A stretch of 64,000 nt of DNA from Anastatus disparis. Lineage: Eukaryota > Arthropoda > Insecta > Hymenoptera > Eupelmidae. The stretch lies in assembly GCA_017163975.1 (NCBI GenBank), contig JAFFSR010000251.1, positions 4,588,001 through 4,652,000 on the forward strand. The letters run 5' to 3'. Position numbers and translations under genes: made by a program. Below the pieces are notes generated by a model, which had not been told where the DNA came from, made no database searches, and saw only the letters and a list, made by a program, of their open reading frames with translations. Of the stretch, positions 24,012 to 37,300 are shown piece after piece. Each line of letters opens with the position of its first letter. Position 1 is the stretch's first letter.

Positions 24012-27000
24012 ATGCCTGCAGTGAGCGTGTGTGATCCAGTGTCAGTGGCTTTACGTCACAGCTTGGATACTGCTGGACAGTCCAAATCTTCGGATGACCT
24101 TAATATAGGATTGGCAGGCAGTGCATCTCGAATATTACGCACTGATTTAGATTACGAAGAGACTGATAATTACAGATCGACTGTTCAAGATCATCTCAAA
24201 AGCAAGTACATCGTACTTAGCTTACCTAAACAAGAAAATTCGGACAATGGAAAAGTTAAGGATGGACCTAGTTGTTCCAGAAGTTTGGAAAAAAGTAAAG
24301 AACCTAGATTGCCAGAACCAGCTATCACTTTATACCCAGCTGAAAAAGTTAATCTTGGTTGGACTAAAAACTTTCCTATTGGTGCTGGCATGTATAATGT
24401 TGGGAACACATGTTACTTGAACAGCACTCTGCAGGCACTCTTTCACGTACCGGCATTTGTTAATTGGTTGCTGTCCGATTCACATCATGATACAAAGTGT
24501 GAGCTAAATGGTTAGAATTTATATTAAATATATAAATTTGTTTTTATATTCGTAATAAATATTTAAAAAGAATCTAATTCATAATATTCAAAGCAAGGAT
24601 AGTATAAATTATTTTATTTAGTATATTTTTTTTGTTAGTGATTATAATTTATGTTTAATTTTTTGTCTCATAATTTTTATTTAATATTTTTAGTTGTCTT
24701 TAGAGTAGTTGTTAGTTTGTTTTTAAAAAATTTGTTTACTTATGTTTTTGCTCATCATTCAATTTAAAAAATGCTTTACTAATAATATTTGTGTAACTGA
24801 TCTTTGCATCTCTTCAATTGTCTACAATCTTTATAATCCTGTAGTGACATCCTTGTACTAATTCAATGTTTTAACTGAAACGACAGTCAGAGATCGTTTC
24901 TTTTTAGATGGAGCTGGTGAGTGCCTTACCTGTGCAATTGCAAAAACTTTACAGTCTAGTCATCAGAAGTCTGGTGATGCAATCAAGCCTTTTTCTGTTT
25001 ATAATAAGCTTAAACGTAAGTTAAAAAAGATTTATTTATTAATTCATATATAGAATTTCAAACATGAGTTTGTAAAATTTTAACTTTTTAATTTCAGTTA
25101 TCTGCAGAACAATGGTGCCAGGACATCAAGAAGATGCTCATGAATTTTTACGTTATCTTTTAGAAGGCATGGAAAAAGCATATTTAGCCCGACACAAAAC
25201 AATAAAATTAGACAGTTATTCAAAAGAGACTACTCCTATTAATCAAATTTTTGGAGGATATATAAGAACTGAAGTTAAATGTCTTCAATGCCGACACGTT
25301 TCTACAACTTTTCAACATTTTCAGGTAATAAACATTGATTTTTTTTAAGCTGTGTTGTCTTAGAATAAATTATATTATAAAAATGATATTAAATTTTTTA
25401 GGATCTACTATTAGATATTCGAAAAGCAGGTACTTTAGACGAAGCTTTAGCTGGCTATTTTAGTCGGGAGCAACTTGACAACAATGATTATAAATGTGAA
25501 GCATGTAAACGACGGGTACCAGCTACAAAACAGTTTATTCTCGAAAGACCTCCTAAAGTTCTTTGCATTCAATTAAAACGCTTTAGTGTAATAGGTGGCA
25601 AAATTTCGAGGCAAATAAAATTTAAACAAACTGTTGATATGGGTCCTTATATTAGACGCCCGCCAGGTGAACCACCAAGCAAAGTTCTTTACAGACTTGC
25701 CTCCATGGTTACTCATTGTGGGCTATCAGCTAATTGTGGACATTACACTGCCATAGCACAAGTTTCTTCTGGCGAATTTTATTCTTTTGATGATTCTAGC
25801 GTAAGTATTTTGTACACTTTACTTCCATCATTTAATTTATTAAACTTTTAAAGTAAATCGGATAATTATTTTTAATTCGCGAAATTAAATTTTTTAACAT
25901 TAATAGTTACAGTACCGCTCAAAAGTTCGTAAAAATTTTTTTTTTTTTTTTAACTCAACTTCAAACTGCGATATTTCGGAAACGGCTCGATGAATTTGAA
26001 AAATACGGACGGCGCTTGAAAGATCAGACAAAATACTATCTTTTTGTGTCCTGCCAAATATTTTTATCTCTTTTTTTAACTCTATTTCTAATGATAGAAA
26101 ATTTTTTTTTTTTACGAATTTTTAAATTTTAATCAATCAAATGTAACTTTTTGAGAAATTGATAAAATTAAAAAATTCGAACGCGACTGAAAAGTAGAGT
26201 GAATTTCCTAAATCTTTATGTTTAATGATTTTTTTGTATCTGTTTCCTGCGTGTAGCTAAAAATGCGCAAAAATGGAAAGTACAAGAAAATCAGTTTTAG
26301 ATTTGATAATATTTGTAAATTTTGGTTTACATTAGCAAGATACAAAAAGATAGTATTTTGTCTAATCTTTTAAACGCCATCCAGATTTTTCAAATTTATC
26401 GAGTCATTTCCGAAATATCGCTGTTTGAAGTTGAGTTTCTAAAAAAAAATTTTTTTACGAACTAATGAACGGTATTGTATACTTTTAACAAAATTATCAC
26501 AAATTTTATCACAATTATTATAAATGATAGTGTCCTTTTTTGAATAAATTAAAGTTATTTACAAATTTGATGCTTTATATGTATATACGAACTACAGATT
26601 TGAACACATGCTGAAATGTAAACAAAAATAGACCCGCGATATTGGAAAATATCATCATATCTAAAACTGATTTTCTTGTACTTTCCATTTTTGCGCATTT
26701 TTAGCTACACGCAGGAAATAGATACAAAAAAATCATTAATCATAAAGATTTAGGAAATTCACTCTACTTTTCAGTCGCGTTCGAATTTTTTAATTTTATC
26801 AATTTCTCAAAAAGTTACATTTGATTGATTGAAATTTAAAAATTCGTAAAAATAAAAAATATTTCTATCATTAGAAATAGAGTTAAAAAAAGAGATAAAA
26901 ATATTTGGCAGGACACAAAAAGATAGTATTTTGTCTGATCTTTCAAACGCCGTCCGGATTTTTCAAATTCATCGAGCCGTTTCCGAAATATCGCAGTTTG

Positions 27001-27636
27001 AAGTTGAGTTAAAAAAAAAAAAAATTTTTACGAACTTTTGAGCGGTACTGTAAATAGTACAAAAAGAATAGAAATTTAAAGGATATTAAATAAATATTCT
27101 AATTACAAATTTTATTTGCTTAAAGTGATCTACTTTTTCTCTTGTTAACATAGGTTTGTCAAATTAGTTTGAATAATGTCGTAGTTACTAATGCTTACAT
27201 AATGATCTTTGAAATGGAGCCGGGCTCTTCAGCAAACTGCCAGGCCCACAGCAGTAGTCAAATGGTGAGCGTGAAAAGTGATGGATCAATGTCAAAGACG
27301 ACTTCTTTATCTTTTCCTCATTCAAACGGTTTATCAAGCAAATTATTAGATAGCAACGGAAGCAAATCTATGTCATCTCCCAGTAAGGGTGGCGAAAATA
27401 GTTCACCATCAAAACCAAAGGATCGGGAAGTTGGTGCTGGACCCACTACACCACCACCACCGCCACCTCCTTCGCCACCATTAATACAAACAAATCATGT
27501 TAGGCGTAGTTTCATTGGGCCACAGCTACCACCTTACATGAAGAAAAATAGGTATATAAGTTTTTTTCTTTTTTTTTAAGTCTATTACAATTAACTGTAT
27601 ATAAAATTAAACAATTCAATATATATTCTGACATAT

Positions 27637-27693
<57 letters not shown>

Positions 27694-29543
27694 AATAAAT
27701 GAATAAATATAGTTAAAATGAAACAAATACGTAAAAGTTAATGTCTTAAACATGAATCATTTAAATATATTACAGAAAGTACATAGAAAATAATAAACTA
27801 AGTAAAGTATTGTTTATAAATGTAACATTTAGCACAAAAAATAATAAAAGTTTCTCAAATTTATAGTTTTAATAAGTAAATTATGTTATTCAAACTATTC
27901 GTGATCTTAAAATTAATATACTAGTTAGAATATATAATAGCGTACATAACATAGCCTTGCCTAAAATGTATTTTTTTTTAAAGTTTGTTTATTTAATAAT
28001 AATAAAAAGAAAATAATAATACTATATTCACAGTCAATCATTAAAAATTTATAGATTTAGATTAGATATAGGGCGCGCATGGATTTTCTAGTAATAATTA
28101 AATTTCAGACTGTATGAATCATCAAAGAGTGGGAAAATAGTTGATTATGATGGTGACTCAAGTGATAATGAGGAAAATAATGGTTTTGTAAGCTTCTCAA
28201 AATTGTCTCGTGATGATCGAGAGTTTCATAAATCCCCAAATCATGTGACTTCTTCATCCAAATCAAATAAGACGAATGGCAATGGCTATTCATATTCGCC
28301 ACAAATTTCAAGATCACCTTTAAGTCATAATGGCAATGGACATTCATTATCCAATGGTGCGGACTTAAATGGAGCCGACAACAGTAGCGTCAACAGCAAC
28401 AGTTCATGTTCTAGAGGTTCATCCCCAAAAAATATTTTAAGCAATGGAAAATCAGAACACAATGGTTCATTAAACAACAAATCTAAAGACAAATGGTATT
28501 CTAAGTCACAGATAGATTCTGAACAGAAAGTTTATACAAAGGCTTCTGCAAATGTTAATAACAAAGGCTGGATTGTGTGTAAAGACACTCCCTCACCTTC
28601 ATCTACCGCAGCAGCTAATGGATGGTCAGTCTCCGACAATTTGTCGTAAGTTAACGTTATAGTCGATTTGTCTAAGTGTTTTGCATAATGTAGGAAAAGA
28701 TGTAATTAATGCACAATTTCAAAAATGCAAGATTTTAAACAATTTTTAAATTTGTAGTGACTATTGAAAGTAATTAAAATAATTTTAACCAAAATATTGT
28801 GTACTGCATGTATCACGTTAAAAATTGTTACAATTGAAAACTCAAAATGTAAATAAGTAATTAAAAAACAATATTTAATTTGTTTTCGCGAAAAACGTGT
28901 TTATCAAATAAAATACGGAGTTTTAAAACACTTTATTTTTATTTTTAGGGATGATTCTAATAGTAGTAGCAGATCCAATAGTTATTCTTTGACTCCAAGT
29001 GCAGCTGATATGCGAAACTTTGACGGAAATAATCGTTCTGATACCATATCTCATTTACAAAAAAGTACCCATTGGGGATATGGAAATTCAAATGGTAATT
29101 TCTTAACACTTATGTGTATACATTTTCTCTACTTATTTTGAACATTACTAAAAATTAAAAAAACATTATTTATAAAAACTAATATTAACATTACAATTTT
29201 AGTTAACAGTTGGAATGGCAATAAGACGCGCATTGATCGTGAAGTAGACAACCAACGACGTCAAGATCGTAAACGATCCTATGATAACGACGAAGATGAA
29301 TATGATCGTGGCCGTACGAAGAAGGTCAAGTCGCACCATAATAATGACTATAAAAGCCGCGGTGATTCCAAGTACAACCCTTTTCAAGAACATCAAAAAT
29401 GGAAACAATTAAGCCACTACCGACCGAATAACAATTACCAGTATAGTCGGTCACGACATGGCGGTAGTGGTAATTACAATGTGCCACCTCATCAGCAACG
29501 CTATCAGAATAAATTGAGAACCCATTGGATACCACGCAATTGA
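24012..29543 (+). CDS. scny: Ubiquitin carboxyl-terminal hydrolase 36 / scrawny, eight exons
   Basis: Exons: 24012-24510, 24908-25015, 25098-25324, 25402-25800, 27154-27551, 28109-28645, 28949-29094 and 29203-29543; all GT/AG, phases agree, 884 residues. The ATG at 24012 is the first in frame after the acceptor at 23911. The peptidase C19 fold is complete: Cys box [11 protein letters not shown] (Cys about 134), [10 protein letters not shown], two CxxC pairs (VKCLQC, YKCEACK) for zinc, LQ/LKRF core, His box NCGHYTA (His about 392) and a following FDDSS. After the catalytic domain come a Ser-rich tail, a proline run (in exon 5) and a basic C-terminus with WNGNKTR and [11 protein letters not shown], which match the C-terminal nucleolar motif region of USP36. 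USP36/scrawny removes ubiquitin from nucleolar proteins and histone H2B and in flies maintains stem cells. Intron 4 carries a Tc1-like palindromic MITE. Identification is secure. Confidence 0.93.
25910..27050. mobile_element. Nested Tc1/mariner-like long-arm MITE in scrawny intron 4
   Basis: The outer ends CAGTACCGCTCAAAAGTTCG (25910) and its complement (to 27050) are flanked by TA on both sides. Arms are about 390 bp and nearly identical. A third, more diverged copy of the arm end (26335-26477, ending GAACGGTATTG) is present in the inverted sense in the middle, so two copies of the element are nested or one arm was duplicated. TA duplication plus CAGT ends fit Tc1/mariner. There is no transposase frame. 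Confidence 0.8.
27637..27690. repeat. TA microsatellite
   Basis: An uninterrupted (AT)n run of about 50 bp in intron 5 of scrawny. Confidence 0.9.
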
Positions 29544-29815
29544 TAGGAAAAACGTAGGCGATATGAGTTCGTTATCCTCCTTAGTTTAGCTCCGCGGCGC
29601 TTGGCGACGACTGCGAAATGCGGTAGATTAGGTTTACGAATATAAGGAGAAAAAGAATATTAAAAAATGAGAAAATGAAGAGAAAGATAGGGAAAACACG
29701 TATTCTGGCTTTATAGGGTCTTCAATTAAAGACGAATTGTAGTTTTATGAGTTTTTAAGGCACTTTGAATTTTGTTATTTATTTAATACGTTTTTTTTTT
29801 AAGTAATTTTCAAGT

Positions 29816-29821
29816 AATAAA
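29816..29821 (+). terminator. Candidate poly(A) signal of scrawny
   Basis: AATAAA 273 bp after the stop codon. Further AATAAA words occur downstream (for example near 30427), so alternative 3' ends are possible. Confidence 0.4.
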
Positions 29822-32800
29822 TTCAAATTGATATGTAGTATCTTTTTAGATAAGTGTATTAGAATAGCAATAACTGTTAAAAAATTGCAAAATCAAAGCG
29901 CCAATAGGTTAATATCGATTTATTTTCATGGGTAAACGATTGTGACAAATTAAATTTGGGATTCTGTAAGCTAAATAATTAAGCTTTTTTACATTAGAGC
30001 AATGTATAGTAATTAATACTAGAAAATATTTGTCTGAATTATAGAATCGATGAAAATTATGTAAATTATAAAATTTTATCGTAAATAACAAATTAGTCTT
30101 ACAGAATTTCTATTTATTTGAATTGAACGATTTATTATTTACTTCATCTGACAAAATGTTGAAGGCTAATTTTAATCGAATTTCAAGTGTAGGAAGGACT
30201 CTAATGAAATATCCTCTTCAGGAAAGCCGCTGTCGTTATACTACAGTAAATGCCCATATGTACGATCAAATCTATTCCATTGACTTTTTTTTTTAGATTT
30301 TTTAAAAGTTTTTCCTCGTATTGCTAGAAAAGAAAAAAAAACGTCATCTACTCGTTGCATTTCGATATGCTGTTTTTCTTGCGTACCCACATACGCATAT
30401 GTATGCTCGTAAACGTGCGTTCTTTGAAAATAAATAAATTGCACAGGTGTACTCAAAATTTCATAATTTTCAATTGCAATCATTAAAATTTTCAACTTGC
30501 ATCTTACTTAAAGTGTAAAAGTACGACTTAGCAAAAGCTTTTTAAACATAATAGAAAAAGAACGAGTTTTACAACGCTTTTTCGATTTATAAAGTTATCG
30601 CGTTGTGCATTGATAACATGTTCTGAAACTCAGTGTTCCCGGAAAATTATAACATCTGTGTTACAGATTGAACGATTTAGATATAAATCATGTATAGTTA
30701 TATATAACAGTGAAAAATACATTTTTTAAATCCTTAAATTTCTTTTAATGCTGACAATCACTATTCCAATCCAGAAATCTTTTCCTTCATTTCAGTAAAA
30801 TTATTAGTTTTCATTTTTTTCATCTCAATACACTAAATATAAATCGTGTCATAAAAACACAAATGACATTCCAATTCATTAATGTTTGATAAAAGTAAGA
30901 AAATTTCTTATAGAAATATTAAATAATGCTATATTTATGCAACTGTTTGAAAATGAAAGTATTGCGCAAACTATACTTTGTTTTAAAAAGTTTATTGTTC
31001 AATAAAAATATGATAAATTAAAGGTCAGCGTCAAGCGGAAACGAATTTAAGTAATTTAATAAATGTTAATCTCTCTGTATAAATAATATGTAAGCCGTAT
31101 AGTATAGTTATATTAATCATAGTACGAATGTTGTCTTTGCAACTAATATTCATTTATTATAAATATACTTATGCATTATTAACGAAAAGACAAAATTTGT
31201 ATGTTGCATATGGTTTATGTATAATTTTTATATAATTATGTATGATTAATCTAAAATTTATATAGGCAAGTTGATCTTTTTTTCTTATAAGTAAAATGAA
31301 TAATGAAATGTTTCCCCTTCTCTTATTGCACCGTGAAATGAGCAGCGAATCACGGTTCCGTCCTTCTGTCGAAATAGAAAAATGAAATATAAAAGTAATA
31401 AAGAAAGCGATGTTTTTTTTTCGTCAATCGCTGTATTAATTAATAAGGAAAACGAGATGACTACTGCGATTCTTGAAGTCTCTCATATGTTTAACTTACT
31501 GATATGCTTGTTCTAATTTTTTTTTTATATTTTACAATGCAATAAAATTCTTTATTATTAATAGATTTCAAATGATAAATCACGAGTAGAGTACAATGAA
31601 ACTTTAGAAAATAGGTGACACTCGATTTTTTCTTCACATCTGCACATTTTTGTATTAATTTTTTAAAAATATATAATCAATTTTCAGCTTCAATTTTTAT
31701 GGATAAAAATTTTAAAAACCCCGACGATGGTATTTCAAAATTTTTGTTACTTTGCGCTGTGTATTGTAAATATTTTTTATTGTATTATCTGTTAGAATTA
31801 CGGAATGTTTTATCTGGCAATTGATATAAAAATAAATAAAAAAAAAATTTCTTCACACTCGCACTATTTTTTTCTATAAAAATTTATTTCGATTTTTCTT
31901 TTTAAAGATAAATTTAGTTGAAATTACATTAAAAATATAGTAGATTTTACAAAATTTTTAAATCATATTTTTTATTTGATTTGATTGTTTGAATATATTT
32001 TTATTCTATTTACATCATTTACGAGATATATATAATATTTAAAGATTATAATTTAATTTACAGATAAATCAAAATTTATAACATATACAAAATTAACATT
32101 GACTCTATATAATATTTAGAGATTATAATTAATTTACAGATAGATTAAAATAATTATTTACATCCTTTAGAAAATGCTGATTTATTTACAATTCTAAATA
32201 TGAATTTAAAAATAAAATTTTATTTTTTAAAACTTTGAAGAACCAACGTCGGTTAAAAAAAAGAAAAATTTCAAGAGAAATACCAGTAAGAAAAATACTC
32301 AAACGGAAGCAAGACTAATCCTATAATGTGCAAAAGAAAATAATGCAGCAAATGAATCGAATCGATTAAGTTTCATACGTATCCCATGATTAATAATACT
32401 TTTCTTCGTCTCCTTTTTAAATCTGAATTTTGAAAATTCTCCTATCCTGAAAATGCGCCCTGTTGTAAAATATTACCTCGTTATGTTATATTTTATTGTG
32501 AATTTAATATTTAGCCAAAAATTTAGATAATTAACTGTAATTGATAGTTTTTAGAAATCGAGAGATAAACGATGATTAAATAATTAACTCGTAATGACTG
32601 GAGAGAGACATAAAAATGATTCATTATAGCATTAAGGCGATTAAAATTACACGTCGTAAAAAACTTTGACTCGTGTACTCGAAAAGTTGTGTTGTTGAAG
32701 ATATTAAGATGATGAAATAAACAAAAAAAGAAACTAATAATTATTAATATTAACGACGATTAAAAAGAAAAAAAAATTGCCATTTGTATGCATACGCGCG

Positions 32801-34118
32801 TATATTACTCGTGTGTTGTATTCCGAAGTATGTTCAAGGATGAGAGAGGAGAAAACGAGAGAGAGAGAGAGAGAGAGAAAGATAAAAAGCGCTAGGGATG
32901 ATTAAATCAAGTATATATGCGATGATAACGATGCGTATATATAAAATAAAAACAAACGTGAATACGAATAATAAACAAAAAAAAAAAAAAATGGGAAAAA
33001 CTAAGTACTGAAATTATGAAAAAGGAGCTCTTGTCAAGCCCATTTGATTTATAACTTTTTTTCTTTAGTTTAAAACAATATAGGCAATGAACATGAGCTT
33101 CCGTAACAAATTTAAAAAAAAATGAAAGATAAGCTCAGCAAAGGTTCGATGCTTGTGTTAACTTTTATCTTATAAATAAAACTGCAAAAAATGCATTGAA
33201 AATACGTGCACTACCAATTTATGTATACCATCAAATTCATTACTGTGCAACAGCTAGCTTCATAATTTGACTTTGGCACAAATCTATACATTATTATTTT
33301 TTTTTTTATTCAAACTTGCGTATTATATATATATAATATATCATAACCGCCTAGCTATTGTTTGATATATTGCTACTTTTAAACAGGTGGCTATTTTTGT
33401 TTTTGTTTTTTTTATTTTTTAGTGTTTTCACCTTTCATTGTTGTACATTTTTGTATTTGAATCAGGGGAACTATTGTCAGGTAAAAATTATTTAGTCAAT
33501 ATTTTTTATTGTATAAAATACATTGATTAGCTTTTTATAAGAACGAAAATATTAAACTTTGTCAATAATTAATTATATTAAGAATTTGTGACAAATGATA
33601 GAAAAATGAATTGGAAGTATTGCTTCAGAATTATTTCCTATGTAAACTTATTCAATATTTTTATAAGTACAAGAACACAATAAAATAATAATAAAATAAT
33701 TATGAAATTACAATCAAGTGTAAAAATTATTATTTTCAAACCCATATATGTAACAATATACTTATTAAAATCATTATTCAATGTGGCACTGGCACAGTCT
33801 GAAATAGAACCCCTGACACATTTATAGCTTTATTGCAATCCAGCTTCATTACAATTGTTTATTAGTATATGTAACTGTAAATAAAATGAAAATTTATGTA
33901 TAATCGCTAGTAAAAGAATTGCATGTTTTTATAATAATGATTGCATATTTTCAGTTAAATTTAGTTTCAATTTTTTATCTTAGGGTGCGTACTGCAAATG
34001 AAATAATGTTTGTTCACAAACAGAAAAATATAGTAAAATTATTATAAACAGGTTCAATTAAAGAAAAAAACCAAGATTTAAAATGTAATATTTAATAAAG
34101 TAGCTTTACTTAATTTAA
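29822..34118. other. Convergent intergenic region, no gene recognised
   Basis: Between the convergent 3' ends of scrawny and VPS8. It contains a GA microsatellite at about 32852-32880, a diverged direct duplication near 32030-32155 (both with AGATTATAATT and ACAGATA words) and many AATAAA signals. Small frames (for example 30241-30495 and 31615-31824) lack codon structure and are not accepted. Part may be 3' UTR of either gene. Confidence 0.45.
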
Positions 34119-34124
34119 TTTATT
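34119..34124 (-). terminator. Candidate poly(A) signal of VPS8
   Basis: AATAAA on the minus strand, 233 bp past the VPS8 stop codon. Confidence 0.35.
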
Positions 34125-34356
34125 AACATTATAATAATATATTTGGATGATAAATTATATAACATTAAGGAAACGTTTGACCGTTCCATCACCAAAAACA
34201 GATATAGCTGATCATTTTCTTTTATACAACATAAAGATTAATTTACAAATACCTACAATATGTATACAAATGTACAAAGAGGGTTGAGTATTAAGATACC
34301 ATGTTGACTTAGACTGAAAATAGAATAATTTCAGTTAATAGTCAATAATGACTAGA

Positions 34357-37300
34357 CTATAAAATATCCTCCAAATTTGGCCAAGGAACTGGTGGTGCAA
34401 GCCTTAATGCTGAGGTAAGTTTTTTTTGCATAAAAGCTGGAGGCTCTAATTTTCTTCTTTCCTAAAAAATTGTGACGAATTTTTAGTATTTTATATAATC
34501 TATTTTCGATTTCGTTAAAAGAAAATGTAATATTTTTATTTTTATCAATATTTTTTGTTAAATTTTATATAATTTTTAAATTGTAATGAAGATATTATAT
34601 TCTGTTGAATTTAATTAATTACTATGAATTTAATTCAGTTAAATAATATCTCGAAGTAAAAACTGTAAGTTAAAACTTTTTTTAAAACTAAAATTTGTAC
34701 CTGCGTTGTTTTTGTACTTTGAGGTATTGGAGGTAAAAAATTTGTAACAGGATGTGCCCAACCTTGAGAATTTAAACATTCATAGCACAACTTTGGTTCG
34801 GTCAGACATTCCACATGATATGTATGGTTGCAGCTAAATATTACTATACAATCTGCAGCTTGAGAAAGAATTCTCCTACAAATGGGACAAATTAAAGAAT
34901 TGCTAGTGCGTGCTTTACCAGCTTCTCTGAAAAATTAATATTAATGTTAACTAGTTAAAAATGATTGAAACATCAATATTTAATCAGATTTATAATATTA
35001 CATTACCTTAGAGATTTTTTTAATGCTTCATGCAGTTCCAAACTGACTAATCTTGCGGTCGTTTGTACCAGAACTTGCTCGTACCTTGACTGAGCTAAAA
35101 CACCTGTTAAAAGTTGCCTTACATCTCCCATTGTGCCACCAGTAGATAAAGGCTGTTTTAAAATATGCTCTAAAACATTTGACAGAGCAGTTGTACCACT
35201 AAGAGTTTCTAATATTACTTTCAATAGTTTTTCACCTAAACTTTTACTGGCTGTAAATTTTAAGTTAAAAATTTAATTTAAATTTGTAAACAAAATTTTT
35301 ACAAATTCATAAAAAATATTTCCTACTTTTTTCAATATCGTTGTTAGATTGCAAGCTTAAAACAATATCAACAAGAGGCAACCAATCAAGAATTCCTGCT
35401 GATCTCCTACATAAGCCGGCTAATTGTAAGGTAAGTTTGAAAGCTTCATCTTCCGATAATTTATCTTTCTTGCACTGAAAAATTATTTTATTGAGTCAAT
35501 AATGTTTAAAAATAATTTGTAGTTAGTTTCTGCTTCATTATGCTTTATAAAGTTTAAACTAGAATATTATATACGGGTTTAAATAATTTTTCTTTATTAA
35601 TAAAAATATTCAATTTTTATATTTATGAAAAGAAAATTTTCAATCATCTTCAAATCTAAATTAAATAATAAGCTAAAAATTTAAAAGAATTTAGGGTCTT
35701 ACCGCGTTAGTGATCTCGGTAAGCCGACCAAGCAGAAGATCAAAGGCACCTTGATAGTTACCCGATTGTTCGAGCAGTATAGCTTCCGCATCCTTGCGAT
35801 TAGCTTCTTGGACTATTTGTAATGCACGTGCTGGTTCACAGCCATAAAACCCTTGGAGGTGTTTTAATACCTAAAATAAATTTTTTCTCAGATATAAAAA
35901 ATATATTTATTTTCTTAAATTAACTTATTAATTTATTACTTAACGTAAAAAAATATTTTTCATAATTTAAAAATAACAAATTTATACATGGCAACTGCAA
36001 TTTCTTGAAACTGTTTTATGTTGAGTTTGGTTAAATTAATTTTTATTATAAACTATTTGAATTGTGTAAAATATATTTTTTAATATTTTATGTTCTCAAA
36101 AAAGATAAAACTTACTCTTTCTGGTTCAATATCACACATCAGTTTCAAAAAGCGCTCTAAAGTATTCTGCGAAAGTTCTAACTTAGGAGTGCTGCAATTT
36201 TTTTCCTCACAGTCTACTTCCTTATCAGTATACTCTTGTTCTTTTTTATCATCTGTATTATTGTGTAAAGCCGACAAGAGAGTATATTCACATTGCGAAT
36301 CTTCTTGAACACTTTCAAGTATTTGATCTATCTCATCTGGCAATTGAGTAGCTATCATAGTTGCAAAACCTGATGCATCAATACTCACAAGATCTCGTGC
36401 ATGTTTTTTCACAATCACATCAAGTTGAATAGTAGGCAATTGTTGTAGTAGGAGCAAAACCTCGGAATGCCTTGTTGGGTCAGCCATCATACATTCGCAG
36501 ACTGCTTCCCAATCACCTCTATTTGTATGCAGAAGTTCTGACACACGTAAACTGCAAATAAAAAAATTATTAAATTTTTTTTTCTAAAAAAAGTTAAATC
36601 TTTTCAATTTATTTAAAAATATAAGCTTACAAATTAGCCCTATGAGTTAGATTCAATAGGGTATTTTCAGGAATGCTAGTTAGTTTATTTGCATGTAATA
36701 ATTTTAATATAGCATTTTCTCTCTTTGATTTATGCTCAGTATTTGTTTCTATACAAAGTATTTCAACAATTCTGTACAACGAATTTGATTCTAAATTAAC
36801 AGTACACTCAACTACTTCATCAATAATAAATATCAACACAAATATTTTTTGTCCATTGGTCAAGTAATCTGAATTTTCAGGCCCTATTGGTGTACTTGAT
36901 GTTACCATATTAAACAAAATATCTACTACCCTCTGACGCTGTCTCAATCCCATCTCAGATGTGAATTCAGGTTCTTGAAAGGCCATAGCGATAGCGTCAA
37001 GAAAGCCTTTGGCATCAAATCTAATAATCAATAGTTTAAAGTTTTTTTAATGTATAGTAAATAAAATAATGAGTTTTTTCAAATCTTTTAAATCTCTAAA
37101 AAATCATAAACCAAATTAATAAAAAATTTTATATCAACTAACCTAAGCAATGTTCTAAGATAAGGATATTGCCTCTCATTGTCGCTGGCTAAACTTGAAT
37201 GTTGTGATAACAAAGCGCGCAATACATCAGCCTTGACTTTACGTGGTAGACCTTCTGGTAATTCGCTTTTACGAGGAAACTGTCGACCAGTAAGACAACA

